DNA of 64,000 bases from Dehalococcoidia bacterium (GCA_022824925.1 JAJDYW010000037.1:37125-101124), one strand, 5' to 3'; counted from the stretch's first letter, positions 37,127 to 46,107 are shown. Notes: generated by a model not told the origin, from the letters alone. Numbers and translations: made by a program.

Positions 37127-38497
37127 ATGACGAGCAACGTGGTGGACCTTGCCGAGGAAGCCCCGGAACGGGCGAAATACCGCGCGATTACCCTGCACAA
37201 CATCGAGGGGCTTCCCCAGGCGGAGCGGCTGTCGAAGGATCAGCGCTTCGCCATCGACGTGGTCTCGCGGGTGCTGCCGTTCAAGACGAATAATTATGTC
37301 GTGAACGAGCTGATCAACTGGGACGACGTGCCCAACGACCCCATCTTCACGCTGACCTTCCCGCAGCAGCACATGCTGCAGGACGATCACTTCGACGAGG
37401 TGGCGACGCTGGTCTCGCGGGAGGCCTCGCGGGCCGAGATCGACGAGGCCGCGAACCGCATCCGCATGACCCTCAACCCGCACCCGGCGGGGCAGCTCGA
37501 GCACAACGTGCCCGTGCTCTACGAGGAGACGGTGGAGGGGCTGCAGCACAAGTACGAGGAGACGGTGCTGCTCTTCCCGAGCAACGGGCAGACGTGCCAC
37601 GCCTACTGCACGTTCTGCTTCCGCTGGCCGCAGTTCGTGGGGCTGGACGACCTGAAGTTCGCGACGAAGCAGGCCAACGGGCTGGTCGCCTACCTGCGGG
37701 CGCGCCCGCGCGTGAGCGACGTGCTCATCACGGGCGGGGATCCGATGGTGATGAAGACGCGGCGCTTCAAGCAGTACATCGACCCGATCCTGGAGGACGA
37801 TCCGCCGAACCTGCGGACGATCCGCATCGGCACGAAGGCGCTGGGCTACTGGCCCTACCGGTTCACGACGGACGACGACGCCGAGGAGATGCTGGACATC
37901 TTCCGGCGCGTCACGGCGACGGGCCGGCACCTCTCGATCATGGCGCACTTCAACCACCCGCGTGAGCTGAGCACGCCGGCGGTGAAGGAAGCGACGGAGC
38001 GCATCCGCGAGACGGGCGCGCAGATCCGGACCCAGTCGCCGATCATGCGGAACATCAACGACAATTCCGACGCCTGGGCGCAGATGTGGCGGGAGCAGGT
38101 CCAGCTCGGGATGATCCCGTACTACATGTTCGTGGCGCGGGACACGGGCGCGAAGCACTTCTTCGAGATCCCGCTGGTGCGGGCGTGGGAGATCTTCCGC
38201 GGGGCCTACAACCAGGTCAGCGGGCTGGCGCGCACGGTGCGCGGACCGAGCATGTCGGCGGAGCCGGGCAAGGTCGCCGTCAGCGGCCCGGCCGAGGTCG
38301 CCGGCCAGAAGGTGCTCACGCTGAACTTCCTGCAGGGCCGCGATCCGGACTGGGTGGGGCGCCCGTTCTTCGCCCAGTACGACGAGTCGGCGACGTGGCT
38401 GAACGAGCTTCGCCCGGCCTTCGGGGAGGAGAAGTTCTTCTTCGAGGACGAGCTGGCGCACCGCTACGAGGCCGGCATCGCCGCCGGCACGCAGTAG
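37127..38497 (+). CDS. KamA-family radical SAM protein (lysine 2,3-aminomutase-like)
   Basis: A 456-residue protein. The radical-SAM cysteines are in 'CHAYCTFCFRW' (CxxxCxxC), preceded by 'VLLFPSNGQT' and followed by 'DVLITGGDPMVMKT', as in lysine 2,3-aminomutase. The later lysine-contact region of known KamA enzymes is replaced ('VARDTGAKHFFEIP'), so the substrate may not be lysine. AGAGGAGG lies 7 bases before the ATG. The upstream c-di-AMP riboswitch links it to osmotic or envelope stress; a beta-amino-acid osmolyte role is an attractive but unproven reading. No acetyltransferase (AblB) is adjacent. Confidence 0.85.
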   Translation: MTSNVVDLAEEAPERAKYRAITLHNIEGLPQAERLSKDQRFAIDVVSRVLPFKTNNYVVNELINWDDVPNDPIFTLTFPQQHMLQDDHFDEVATLVSREASRAEIDEAANRIRMTLNPHPAGQLEHNVPVLYEETVEGLQHKYEETVLLFPSNGQTCHAYCTFCFRWPQFVGLDDLKFATKQANGLVAYLRARPRVSDVLITGGDPMVMKTRRFKQYIDPILEDDPPNLRTIRIGTKALGYWPYRFTTDDDAEEMLDIFRRVTATGRHLSIMAHFNHPRELSTPAVKEATERIRETGAQIRTQSPIMRNINDNSDAWAQMWREQVQLGMIPYYMFVARDTGAKHFFEIPLVRAWEIFRGAYNQVSGLARTVRGPSMSAEPGKVAVSGPAEVAGQKVLTLNFLQGRDPDWVGRPFFAQYDESATWLNELRPAFGEEKFFFEDELAHRYEAGIAAGTQ

Positions 38498-38523
38498 CGG
38501 GCCGTCGCTTCACGGCACGAACG

Positions 38524-38552
38524 AACGGGGCCCGTTCCACGGGCCCCGTTTC
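38524..38552 (+). terminator. Terminator after the KamA-family gene
   Basis: AACGGGGCCCG-TTCCA-CGGGCCCCGTT: an 11-bp perfect stem with 5-base loop and a short T run. It lies 27 bases after the stop codon. Confidence 0.75.
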
Positions 38553-38597
38553 ACGTCCGGGGCGGAGCCACGGGCGGCGACGACACGACGGGGCGGC

Positions 38598-38603
38598 TAT
38601 CCT
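38598..38603 (+). promoter_or_regulatory. -10-like element, leaderless spacing
   Basis: TATCCT ends 6 bases before GTG 38610; transcription would start at the codon. Confidence 0.38.
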
Positions 38604-38609
38604 TGGCGC

Positions 38610-39005
38610 GTGTCCGAGCCCCGAACCCACACGGAAGCGGAACAGGCAGCCCTGGTGGCGAACGAGGGCTTCTACCGCGCACTGGGAGCGTCCGACATGG
38701 GTGCGATGGAGCAGGTCTGGGCGCGGCTCACGACGGTGACCTGCCTGCACCCCGGCTGGACCCTCCTGACGGGCCGCGAGGAGGTGCTGGAGAGCTGGCG
38801 CACGATCCTCTCGAACCCGAACCAGCCCCGCATCGTGGGCGGGGGCGCCAGCGTCACCGTGACCGGCGACACCGCCGTCGTGCTCTGCCGGGAGGTGGTC
38901 TCGGGCAGCCCCCTCTACGCGACGAACGTCTTCGTGCGGGAGGAGGGGTCGTGGCGGATGACGCACCACCACTCGGGTCCGGTCATGGTGCACCGGCCGG
39001 ACTAG
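38610..39005 (+). CDS. SnoaL/NTF2-like protein
   Basis: A 131-residue cone-shaped NTF2-fold protein: 'NEGFYRALGASDMGAMEQVWA' (first helices), 'CLHPGWTLLTGREEVLESWRTIL', then 'VFVREEGSWRMTHHHSGPV'. This small-domain pattern matches SnoaL_3/DUF4440-type proteins of stress or small-molecule function. Substrate unknown. Monocistronic between a terminator and a convergent catabolic gene. Confidence 0.78.
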   Translation: MSEPRTHTEAEQAALVANEGFYRALGASDMGAMEQVWARLTTVTCLHPGWTLLTGREEVLESWRTILSNPNQPRIVGGGASVTVTGDTAVVLCREVVSGSPLYATNVFVREEGSWRMTHHHSGPVMVHRPD

Positions 39006-39073
39006 GCGTGGTGGATAAGTGGGTAGCGGTTGGTGAGTGGTGCATTGCGCCACCAGCCACCAGGGACTACCCC

Positions 39074-39925
39074 CTATGGGCGGAAGCCCTCGCGGTTGAA
39101 GGGCTCGTCGCGCCAGGCGAGGGCGGCGCGGAGACCTTCGGCGTTGGAGATGCGGCCGAACTCGCCGGCCCCGGGGCGCATGCGGCCGCTGAGGGCGTGC
39201 CACTGGGGGCCCGTGTTCAGGGCGGTGCGGATGCCCTGGATCTCGTAGGTCTGGTTGATGGCGAGCTTGTTCGCGGCGAGCAGGTCGGGGGCGATGCTGG
39301 AGAGGGCGCGGACCTCTTTCATGACCTCGTCCTCGAGGTCCTCGGCGGGGAAGCTCTTCGCGATCCAGCCCCACTCGGCGGCTTCCTTGCCGGTCAGGCT
39401 GTTGCCGCTGAGCTGGAGGTACTTGGCGCGGCCCATCTGCAGCTTCCAGGGGAAGTAGATGACGTCGGGCGTGGTCATGCCGCGCATGGGCGGGTAGCCG
39501 ATCTTGCAGTCGTCGGAGGCGAAGGCGATGTCGCACATCGACATCAGCTCCGAGCCGCCGGCGAGGCAGTAGCCGTGGACCATGGCGACGACGGGCTTGA
39601 GCAGATCCCAGATGGTCATCCAGTCGCGCACGCAACTGCGGGCGAAGGGGTCGGTCCAGGTGTCGAAGTGCTTCTCGGAGACGAGGATGCCGGCGCGGGC
39701 GTCGGCGGGCTGGTTCGGCGTGATGTCGTAGCCGGCGCAGAAGGCGCGGCCGGCGCCACGGACGAGGATGACGGTCACGTCGTCGTCGCGTTCGGCGACC
39801 TTCAGGGCGTCGACGAACTCGCCGCGGAGGTCGCGGTTGAGCGCGTTCAGCTTCTCGGGGCGATTGAGGGTGATGGTAGCGATGCGATCATCGGTGGAGT
39901 AGAGGATGTTCTCGTACTCGGGCAT
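39074..39925 (-). CDS. Enoyl-CoA hydratase/isomerase family protein
   Basis: A 283-residue crotonase-fold enzyme: 'IATITLNRPEKLNALN', the CoA oxyanion-hole segments 'GAGRAFCAGYDI' and 'VHGYCLAGGSELMSMCD'. It would hydrate or isomerise an acyl-CoA. An AGGAGG site lies 7 bases before ATG 39925. It follows the double CoA-transferase in the same direction (gap 35 bases), so the two probably act on one acyl-CoA route. Confidence 0.9.
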   Translation of the reverse strand: MPEYENILYSTDDRIATITLNRPEKLNALNRDLRGEFVDALKVAERDDDVTVILVRGAGRAFCAGYDITPNQPADARAGILVSEKHFDTWTDPFARSCVRDWMTIWDLLKPVVAMVHGYCLAGGSELMSMCDIAFASDDCKIGYPPMRGMTTPDVIYFPWKLQMGRAKYLQLSGNSLTGKEAAEWGWIAKSFPAEDLEDEVMKEVRALSSIAPDLLAANKLAINQTYEIQGIRTALNTGPQWHALSGRMRPGAGEFGRISNAEGLRAALAWRDEPFNREGFRP

Positions 39926-39960
39926 GGAGGGCCTCCTGCAGGTTGCGGGATTGTAGGGGG

Positions 39961-42312
39961 TCAGGGCGTGGTGAGGGGGGCGATGACGAAGGGCGGGGCG
40001 GGCACGCCGGGCTCGTGCGCGGTAGCGCCGACTTCGTAGAGGCGGTCGATGGCATCATCGTCGAGGCCGAGCAGGTCGCGGAAGACGTAGTCGTTGCCCT
40101 CGGCGAAACGCGGGGCGTGGCCGCGGACGGACGGCGCCGTCTTCGAGAAGCGCCACATGAAGCCGGGGTAGGGGTAGACGCCCGTATCGGGGTGCTCGAT
40201 GTCGATGAAGGAGCCGCGGGCGTGGAAGTGGGGGTCGGCGTGGAGCTGCCAGTTGTGCAGGATGGAGGCGGCGGGGACCCCGGCCGCCTGCAGCTGGCGC
40301 ACGGCCTCGAAGCGCGTGCGGGGTCGCGTCCACTCCCGGAGGCGCTCATCGATTTCGTCGCGGCGGGCGACGCGGGCGGGGCGGTCGAGGGGGGCGAGGT
40401 CGCCGAGGTCGGCGACCTCGCAGAGGGCGCGCCACTGCTCGTCGCTGCGGACGGCGATGGCGATCCAGTCGTCGCGGCCGTCGACCGGATAGGCGCCGGT
40501 GGGGGCATCGGCCGGCTCGATGTTGCCGCGGCGGGGCATGGGTTCGCCGTGCTCGTGGACGTGGGCGAAGGCGGCGACCATGAAGGTCATGGCGGACTCG
40601 GTGAGGGCCATATCGACGTGCGAGCCGCGCCCGGTGCGCTCGAGCCGTTCGAGCCCGGCGGCGGCGGCGATGGCAGCGTGGGCGCCGGCGATGGGGTCGG
40701 CGATGAAGGAGCCGGTGCGGTAGGGGCGGTCGTCGTCGGGGTAGCCGGTGGTGGAGGCGAGGCCGCTGGCGGCCTCGATGTTCGAGCCGTACGCGATCCA
40801 GTCGCGGCGCACGCCGGTCGCCCCGAAGCCGCTGATGGAGACCATCACGAGCCGCGGGTTGACCTTGCTCAGCTCCCCGTACGAGAGCCCGAGGTTGGGC
40901 ATGACGCGGGCGCTGTTGTTCTCGATGACGACATCGGCCTTCGCGGCAAGGTCGAGGAAGACGCGGCGGCCCTCGTCGGTCGCCATGTTGAGGGCGATGT
41001 CGCGCTTGTTGCGGTTCATCTCGTTGAAGTAGCCGGAGCGGTTGTAGTGGTACTTCCCGGGGTCGAGGCCGGGGTAGTGGCTGCCGCGGGTGGCGGGCCG
41101 CGTGGCGAGCTCGACCTTGATGACCTCGGCGCCGAGGTCCGCGAGGTGGCGGCAGGCGATCGGTCCCGCCCAGTTGTTGGTGACCTCGATGACGCGCAGC
41201 CCCTCGAAGGGCGCGTCGGAGGGCGCTCCCTCGCTCTCGCGGGGCGGGGACCCTTCCCCGGCGAGCGCCCGCGAGAGCGTGTCGGGCGGTGACGCCTCGG
41301 GCCAGGGGTCGGTCCAGCGGTAGGGGCGGCCGGGCATGGGCTTGCCCCGGCAGTCGCGGAAGTAGCCGCGGTCGGCGAGATGGTCGTCGGCGAGCAGTCC
41401 GGGAGCGTCGGCCATGAAGACGACGGGCACGCGCAGCGACTGGCCCTTCCCGGCGATCTCCTTCACGGAGTGGGCGGCGCACCACTCGCGGACCACGGCC
41501 TCGATCTCGGGGAGGTGGTCGCGGCGCCCGAGGATGGTCTGGTAGTCCTCGTGATTCGCGAGGTCGGGGCGTTCGCAGAGGACGAGGATGTTCTGGTGAA
41601 CGAGGAAATTGAAGAAGTGCACCCAGCCGTCCTTCGCGCGGACGAGGTCGGAGCCGGAGCGCATGAAGACGCGGCCCTCGTGGGTCCAGGCGACGGTCGT
41701 GCTCCAGTGGGCGCCGAGCATGGCCTCGGCGGCGCTCACCTCGACCTCCTGGCCCTCGCCCGTGCGGCGGGCGTGGCGGAGGGCGGCCAGCGAGGCGAAC
41801 GCCACCTGGAGGCCGGCGTGGAACTGGGCCTGGTGGCCGGGCACGCGCAGGGGCTCGCGCTCGGGGTGGCCGGCAATCGACCAGTAGCCACCGAGGGCGT
41901 AGTCGGTCAGCTCGTCGCCGGCCCAGCGGGCGTAGGGGCCGCTGCGGCCGAAGTGGTCGGCGTTCGCGACGACGATGGCGGGGTTGGCGGGGCGAAGCAG
42001 CTCGAAGAGTCCGTCCTGCTCCAGTTCGGGGAGGGCAAAATCGGTGAGGACGAGGTCGAAGTGGGGGGCGAGGGCAGGGAGGGCGGCGAGGAGCGCACCG
42101 CGGTCGAGGTGGTCGTCGCGGAGCTCGATGCCGTCCTCGAAGTAGGCGCGCATGAGGTCGCCGGGGGGCCAGTCGCCGGGGCGGGGTTCGCACCAGCGCC
42201 ACCAGGAGCAATCAGCGCCGAGGTCGGCGAGCAGGCGCGCCGCGTAGGCGCCGGCAACACCGCGGGCGAGGTTGAGGACACGGAACTCGATCGGGGCCGT
42301 CCCGTCGGGCAT
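39961..42312 (-). CDS. Double-domain CaiB/BaiF CoA-transferase
   Basis: A 783-residue protein with two tandem family III CoA-transferase modules. The first (about 1-380) is divergent ('RVLNLARGVAGAYAARLLADLGAD', 'ANADHFGRSGPYARWAGDEL'). The second (about 395-783) is more canonical ('RVIEVTNNWAGPIACRHLADLGAEVIKVE', then 'KADVVIENNSARVMPNLGLSY'). Classical enzymes form interlocked dimers of ~400-residue chains, so a fusion could make that dimer from one chain. It moves CoA between carboxylic acids; substrate unknown. ATG 42312 is taken; GTG 42321 is possible. Confidence 0.88.
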   Translation of the reverse strand: MPDGTAPIEFRVLNLARGVAGAYAARLLADLGADCSWWRWCEPRPGDWPPGDLMRAYFEDGIELRDDHLDRGALLAALPALAPHFDLVLTDFALPELEQDGLFELLRPANPAIVVANADHFGRSGPYARWAGDELTDYALGGYWSIAGHPEREPLRVPGHQAQFHAGLQVAFASLAALRHARRTGEGQEVEVSAAEAMLGAHWSTTVAWTHEGRVFMRSGSDLVRAKDGWVHFFNFLVHQNILVLCERPDLANHEDYQTILGRRDHLPEIEAVVREWCAAHSVKEIAGKGQSLRVPVVFMADAPGLLADDHLADRGYFRDCRGKPMPGRPYRWTDPWPEASPPDTLSRALAGEGSPPRESEGAPSDAPFEGLRVIEVTNNWAGPIACRHLADLGAEVIKVELATRPATRGSHYPGLDPGKYHYNRSGYFNEMNRNKRDIALNMATDEGRRVFLDLAAKADVVIENNSARVMPNLGLSYGELSKVNPRLVMVSISGFGATGVRRDWIAYGSNIEAASGLASTTGYPDDDRPYRTGSFIADPIAGAHAAIAAAAGLERLERTGRGSHVDMALTESAMTFMVAAFAHVHEHGEPMPRRGNIEPADAPTGAYPVDGRDDWIAIAVRSDEQWRALCEVADLGDLAPLDRPARVARRDEIDERLREWTRPRTRFEAVRQLQAAGVPAASILHNWQLHADPHFHARGSFIDIEHPDTGVYPYPGFMWRFSKTAPSVRGHAPRFAEGNDYVFRDLLGLDDDAIDRLYEVGATAHEPGVPAPPFVIAPLTTP

Positions 42313-42357
42313 GCGGGGCACTCTACAACGCCGGGCGGGCGCTGAGTCGGGGAGGGG

Positions 42358-43290
42358 CTACTCGCGGACGATGGGTGGCCTGGGGCTGCGGTCCCAGTGC
42401 AACCGGAAGACATCGGGGCGGCTGTAGTGGCCGACGCCGTCGACCCAGCGTTTCGCCTCGACGAGGGCGGCGGGGTCGACCTCGGCGTAGACGATGGTCT
42501 CCTCGTCGTAGACGGGCTCGGCAAGGTACTTCCCGCCGGGCGCGATGATGGCGCTGCCGCCGTTCATCTCCCACATGCGCGGGTGTTCGGCGAAAGGCGT
42601 CCCCGCGGGAAGGCGGTCGGCCGACATCACCTCGCGCGCGACGACGACGGCGCAGGCGTTCTCGACGGCGAGCATGCGCGTGGCGGCGTCGATGTTGGCG
42701 TGGAGGGAGGGATAGCCGGGCCAGACGGAGGCGTGGGCCTGCACGCCGAGGCCGGCGAGCGCGTAGCGGGCGGGGGCCATGAAGTGCTCGTAGCAGATGA
42801 GGCCGCCGAGACGGCCAGCGGGGGTGTCGTAGGCGTCGAGGTCGGAGCCGTCGCCCATGCCCCAGACGGTGCGCTCGGAAAGGGTGGGGACGAGCTTGCG
42901 GTGGCTCCCGAGGAGGGCGCCATCGGGTCCGAAGTAGCAGAGGGTGTTGTAGAGCGTCCCGCCGGCGCGCTCGGTCACGCCGACGACGACGGTCGCGCTG
43001 GCCTGCTTCGCGGCCTCGCCGAGGGCCTCGGTCTCGGGGCCGGGAATCTCGACGCTGTTCTCGGCGAGCGTGCGGAAGAGCTCGCGGACGGCCCGTGCCG
43101 GGCGCTGCTCGGTGCACCAGTAGGGGTAGCCGGGCAGCCACGCCTCGGGCAGGACGATGAGCGTCGCGCCCTCGCGCGCCGCCTCGGCGATGGCGTCGAC
43201 CGCCCGCCCGAGTCCCGCCTGCAGGTCGCCGTACGCGGGCGCCCACTGCACGGCGGCGGCGACGTAGGGGTCGGGGAGGGCGGAGGGCAT
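42358..43290 (-). CDS. Nitrilase/carbon-nitrogen hydrolase
   Basis: A 310-residue nitrilase-superfamily enzyme with the catalytic triad in place: Glu in 'VLPEAWLPGYPYW', Lys in 'HRKLVPTLSERTVWG', Cys in 'GGLICYEHFM'. The surrounding motifs fit true nitrilases (aliphatic or aryl nitrile to acid) better than amidases. It precedes the double CoA-transferase and hydratase in the same direction, suggesting a nitrile-to-acid-to-acyl-CoA path. Confidence 0.88.
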   Translation of the reverse strand: MPSALPDPYVAAAVQWAPAYGDLQAGLGRAVDAIAEAAREGATLIVLPEAWLPGYPYWCTEQRPARAVRELFRTLAENSVEIPGPETEALGEAAKQASATVVVGVTERAGGTLYNTLCYFGPDGALLGSHRKLVPTLSERTVWGMGDGSDLDAYDTPAGRLGGLICYEHFMAPARYALAGLGVQAHASVWPGYPSLHANIDAATRMLAVENACAVVVAREVMSADRLPAGTPFAEHPRMWEMNGGSAIIAPGGKYLAEPVYDEETIVYAEVDPAALVEAKRWVDGVGHYSRPDVFRLHWDRSPRPPIVRE

Positions 43291-43331
43291 GGGATCACTG
43301 TACAGGGGGTGGAGCGGAGTGGATTGGGCGG

Positions 43332-43337
43332 TACTCT
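43332..43337 (+). promoter_or_regulatory. -10-like element, leaderless spacing
   Basis: TACTCT ends 6 bases before ATG 43344. Confidence 0.35.
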
Positions 43338-43343
43338 GAAACG

Positions 43344-44246
43344 ATGTCTCTCACGAGCCACCTGAAAGACGGTGAGAGCCCCGTTCGCCAGTATTTCAAC
43401 GAGGCCTTTCCGAAGACGCGCCAGTTTCCGAAGGCCGTAAGGGCACACGTGAGTGCATCGACCTTCGTGCAGCCGCCTTCTGGCATGGGTAGTGGTGAGC
43501 TCGGCCTCATGGGAATGGCCATCGACTACCGGATCCGCTACTTCTTCGACACGAAGCCAACTACCGACCGGCCGACCGTCGCGGCAGCTGGGATCCACCG
43601 AGCTGAAACTCTTGGGGCCTTCTCGCCGGCACGACTGGCGTGCTACAAGGAGTTCCTTGTCACCCACGACCGCTACGTAGCCGACCTGCAGCCCCAACGT
43701 CGGCAACTGGCCCAAGCTGACGAGGAGGAGTTGAACCGGCGATGTGTGGTCCTTGCGTTGTTCGAACAGCTCTTCCGGCGAGGGCCTTTCATCGAAACGT
43801 GGCTGGATCGGGATCCGCTCGACCCGCTCTCCATACCAGAACAGGTGTGGATTCTTGACCTATGCAAGATGTCGGAGGCGTTCTACGTAGGGATGTCCGA
43901 CCGGCTGACAGAACCGTACCACCTCAACCCTGGGTTTGACGGGTCGGCGGACATCGGTGGAGCCGATGGAGACTTGATACTCAGTGACACGCTGCTCGAC
44001 ATCAAAGCCACGAAGGATCCAACCAGAGGATTGAACGTTGACTTGTACCAACTACTCGGCTACGCCCTGTTGGACTACTCCGACGCGTTCGGACTCAAGA
44101 AGGTAGGCCTGTACCTAGCACGGTACGGAGTCTTCATCGATTGGACGATGCGAGACCTGCTGGAGCAAATGGGCTCGCCGCGTTCGCTGGAGCAGCACCG
44201 AAGAGAGCTTCGATCTCTCCTCAAAGGACTGTCGAACGAGGAGTAG
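43344..44246 (+). CDS. PD-(D/E)XK nuclease-like protein
   Basis: A 300-residue protein, less GC-rich in codon use than neighbouring core genes. A PD-(D/E)XK-like signature lies late: 'SADIGGADGDLILSDTLLDIKAT' (split here: Asp in 'GDLIL', then Asp-x-Lys in 'LLDIKAT') followed by the Gln motif 'DLYQLLGYALLDY'. Such cores occur in restriction and repair enzymes. No methylase partner is present. It is followed after 1 base by a DUF2283 gene and may be a small acquired unit between nitrilase and cinA. Confidence 0.6.
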   Translation: MSLTSHLKDGESPVRQYFNEAFPKTRQFPKAVRAHVSASTFVQPPSGMGSGELGLMGMAIDYRIRYFFDTKPTTDRPTVAAAGIHRAETLGAFSPARLACYKEFLVTHDRYVADLQPQRRQLAQADEEELNRRCVVLALFEQLFRRGPFIETWLDRDPLDPLSIPEQVWILDLCKMSEAFYVGMSDRLTEPYHLNPGFDGSADIGGADGDLILSDTLLDIKATKDPTRGLNVDLYQLLGYALLDYSDAFGLKKVGLYLARYGVFIDWTMRDLLEQMGSPRSLEQHRRELRSLLKGLSNEE

Positions 44247-44247
44247 G

Positions 44248-44493
44248 ATGCCGAACGCGACCTACGACGCTGACGCCGACGTCCTCTACGTGAAGCTGCT
44301 CGACGACGGCAACGTTGCCCGGCAGACATTTCTCGACGACCTCCGCATCATCGACCACTCGGAGGATGGCTCCGTCGTCGGAATCGAATTCATCGACGCG
44401 AGTGGCGGGGTCGACCTGGCGGAGGTGCCCTTCGCCGAGCAGGTCGAGGAGTTGATCGGCCACAGCGGGCACTCGTTCAAACTCCTCGTCTGA
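44248..44493 (+). CDS. DUF2283 family protein
   Basis: An 81-residue protein with the DUF2283 pattern: 'YDADADVLYVKL' at the start and 'LRIIDHSEDGSVVGIEFIDAS' mid-protein. The family is widespread, small and uncharacterised, often near toxin-antitoxin or mobile genes. GAGGAG precedes the ATG; it is one base after the nuclease-like gene and surely co-translated. Confidence 0.85.
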   Translation: MPNATYDADADVLYVKLLDDGNVARQTFLDDLRIIDHSEDGSVVGIEFIDASGGVDLAEVPFAEQVEELIGHSGHSFKLLV

Positions 44494-44523
44494 GCGTGGC
44501 CACCCCGTTCAGGGGCGGGCTGC

Positions 44524-44529
44524 TAGACT
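44524..44529 (+). promoter_or_regulatory. -10-like element, leaderless spacing
   Basis: TAGACT ends 7 bases before GTG 44537 of cinA. Confidence 0.38.
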
Positions 44530-44536
44530 CGCGCGC

Positions 44537-45724
44537 GTGAAAGCGGAGATCGTCGCGATCGGCACCGAGATCCTGCTGGGCGAGATCGTCGACACGAACA
44601 GCGCCTGGATCGCGCAGCAGCTCCCCGCCCTCGGCATCGACCTGAACCACACGAGCGTGGTGGGCGACAACATGGGGCGCGTGGTGGGGACGCTGGAGCG
44701 GGCCTGGGAGCGCTCCGAGCTCGTGATCACGACGGGCGGGCTGGGCCCGACCGAGGACGACCTGACGCGCGAGGCGATCGCGAGGCTCCTCGGCGAGGAT
44801 CCGTACGTCGTGCCCGAGCTGGAGGAGCGGCTGCGGGGGTTCTTCGCCCGGCGCGGGATCGAGATGCCGGAGGCGAACATCAAGCAGGCCTGGCTCATCG
44901 CGAGCGCCCGCGCCATCGACAACCCGCGCGGCACGGCGCCGGGCTGGTGGACCGAGCGAGACGGCCGCATCATCGTCTCGATGCCCGGCGTGCCCCCCGA
45001 GATGGAGCGCATGTGGGTGCACGAGGTCGCGCCGCAGCTCGAAGGACGCTCCGGGTCGGTGCTCGTGACGCGCACGCTGAAGACCGCCGGCATCGGCGAA
45101 GGCACGGTCGACGAGATGGCGCGGCCCGTGTTCGACATGCCCGGCATCGGCGTCGGCACGTACGCGCGGGCGGACGGCGTGCACCTGCGCATCGGCGCGA
45201 AGGCGGCGACGCGCGAGGAGGCGCAGCGGCTGATCGAACCGGTCGAGCGGGAGCTGGACGCGATCTTCGGGAACGCTATCTGGGGGCGCGACGAGGACAC
45301 GCTGGAGGGGTTCATCGCACGGACGCTGGGGGAGCGCGGCCAGACCGTCGGGACGCTGGAGTCGGCGACGGGCGGGCTACTCGCGAGCACGCTCAGCGAC
45401 GCGCCGGAGGCGGACGGGGCCTTCGCCGGCGGGCTTGTCGCGGGCGGCGCGGAGGCGTTCGGGCCGCCCGCCGCGGAGACAGCGGAGGCGATGGCGGCGG
45501 CGGCGCGGGAGCGGCTCGGGAGCGACTACGGCGTCGGCATCTCGGCAGCGCTCGGGCCGGACGCAACGATCGAGCAGCCGGGAACCTTCTTCGTGGCCGT
45601 GACGGGCCCCGGCGGAACGCGGTCGATGAAGATGGTCATGGCCCAGGGGCGCGGCGCGACGAAGCGGCGCGCCATCACCACGGCATTGATGCTGCTTCGC
45701 GGCAGCATGCTGGAAGAGGAGTAA
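44537..45724 (+). CDS. cinA: CinA-like nicotinamide-nucleotide recycling protein
   Basis: A 395-residue CinA: N-terminal molybdopterin-binding-like (COG1058 ADP-ribose pyrophosphatase) domain with 'VAIGTEILLGEIVDTNSAWIA' and 'ITTGGLGPTEDDLTREA', then a C-terminal CinA_C (NMN deamidase) domain from about 265 ('TLESATGGLLASTLSDAP'). It repairs pyridine-nucleotide by-products. The C-terminal domain is shorter and its usual 'ESCTGGL' reads 'ESATGGL', so the deamidase nucleophile Ser remains but the Cys is lost. recA is not adjacent here. Confidence 0.9.
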   Translation: MKAEIVAIGTEILLGEIVDTNSAWIAQQLPALGIDLNHTSVVGDNMGRVVGTLERAWERSELVITTGGLGPTEDDLTREAIARLLGEDPYVVPELEERLRGFFARRGIEMPEANIKQAWLIASARAIDNPRGTAPGWWTERDGRIIVSMPGVPPEMERMWVHEVAPQLEGRSGSVLVTRTLKTAGIGEGTVDEMARPVFDMPGIGVGTYARADGVHLRIGAKAATREEAQRLIEPVERELDAIFGNAIWGRDEDTLEGFIARTLGERGQTVGTLESATGGLLASTLSDAPEADGAFAGGLVAGGAEAFGPPAAETAEAMAAAARERLGSDYGVGISAALGPDATIEQPGTFFVAVTGPGGTRSMKMVMAQGRGATKRRAITTALMLLRGSMLEEE

Positions 45725-45729
45725 GCACC

Positions 45730-46107
45730 ATGGACAACGCCGAGATCGTGCGGAACTTCTGCGCGGAGTGGGACGCGCCCGCCCCCGACGGGGACACGCT
45801 CGCCTCGTACTTCACCGAGGACGCCTTCTACCACAACATCCCCATGGACCCAGTCAGCGGGCGGGACAACATCCGCAACGCCCTCGGGGGCATGGCGGGG
45901 ATGATGGTCAGCAAGGGCTGGGACGTGCTCAACATCGTCGCGGAAGGCGACGTGGTTATGACCGAACGCGTCGACAAGTTCGACGCGGGCGGGAACGCGG
46001 TCGCGCTGCCGGTAATGGGCGTGTTCGAACTCCGCGACGGCAAGATCGCGTCCTGGCGGGATTACTTCGACCTGGCGACGTTCCAGAAGCAGATGTCGGG
46101 GGGCTAG
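45730..46107 (+). CDS. Limonene-1,2-epoxide hydrolase-like protein
   Basis: A 125-residue NTF2-fold protein of the epoxide-hydrolase type. The Asp-Arg-Asp set is suggested by 'MTERVDKFDAGG' (Arg and Asp) and 'KIASWRDYFDLATF' (second Asp), as in limonene epoxide hydrolase. Reaction: water addition to an epoxide or a related small hydrophobic substrate. It begins 5 bases after cinA. Its TAG shares CTAG with the convergent HAD gene. Confidence 0.78.
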   Translation: MDNAEIVRNFCAEWDAPAPDGDTLASYFTEDAFYHNIPMDPVSGRDNIRNALGGMAGMMVSKGWDVLNIVAEGDVVMTERVDKFDAGGNAVALPVMGVFELRDGKIASWRDYFDLATFQKQMSGG

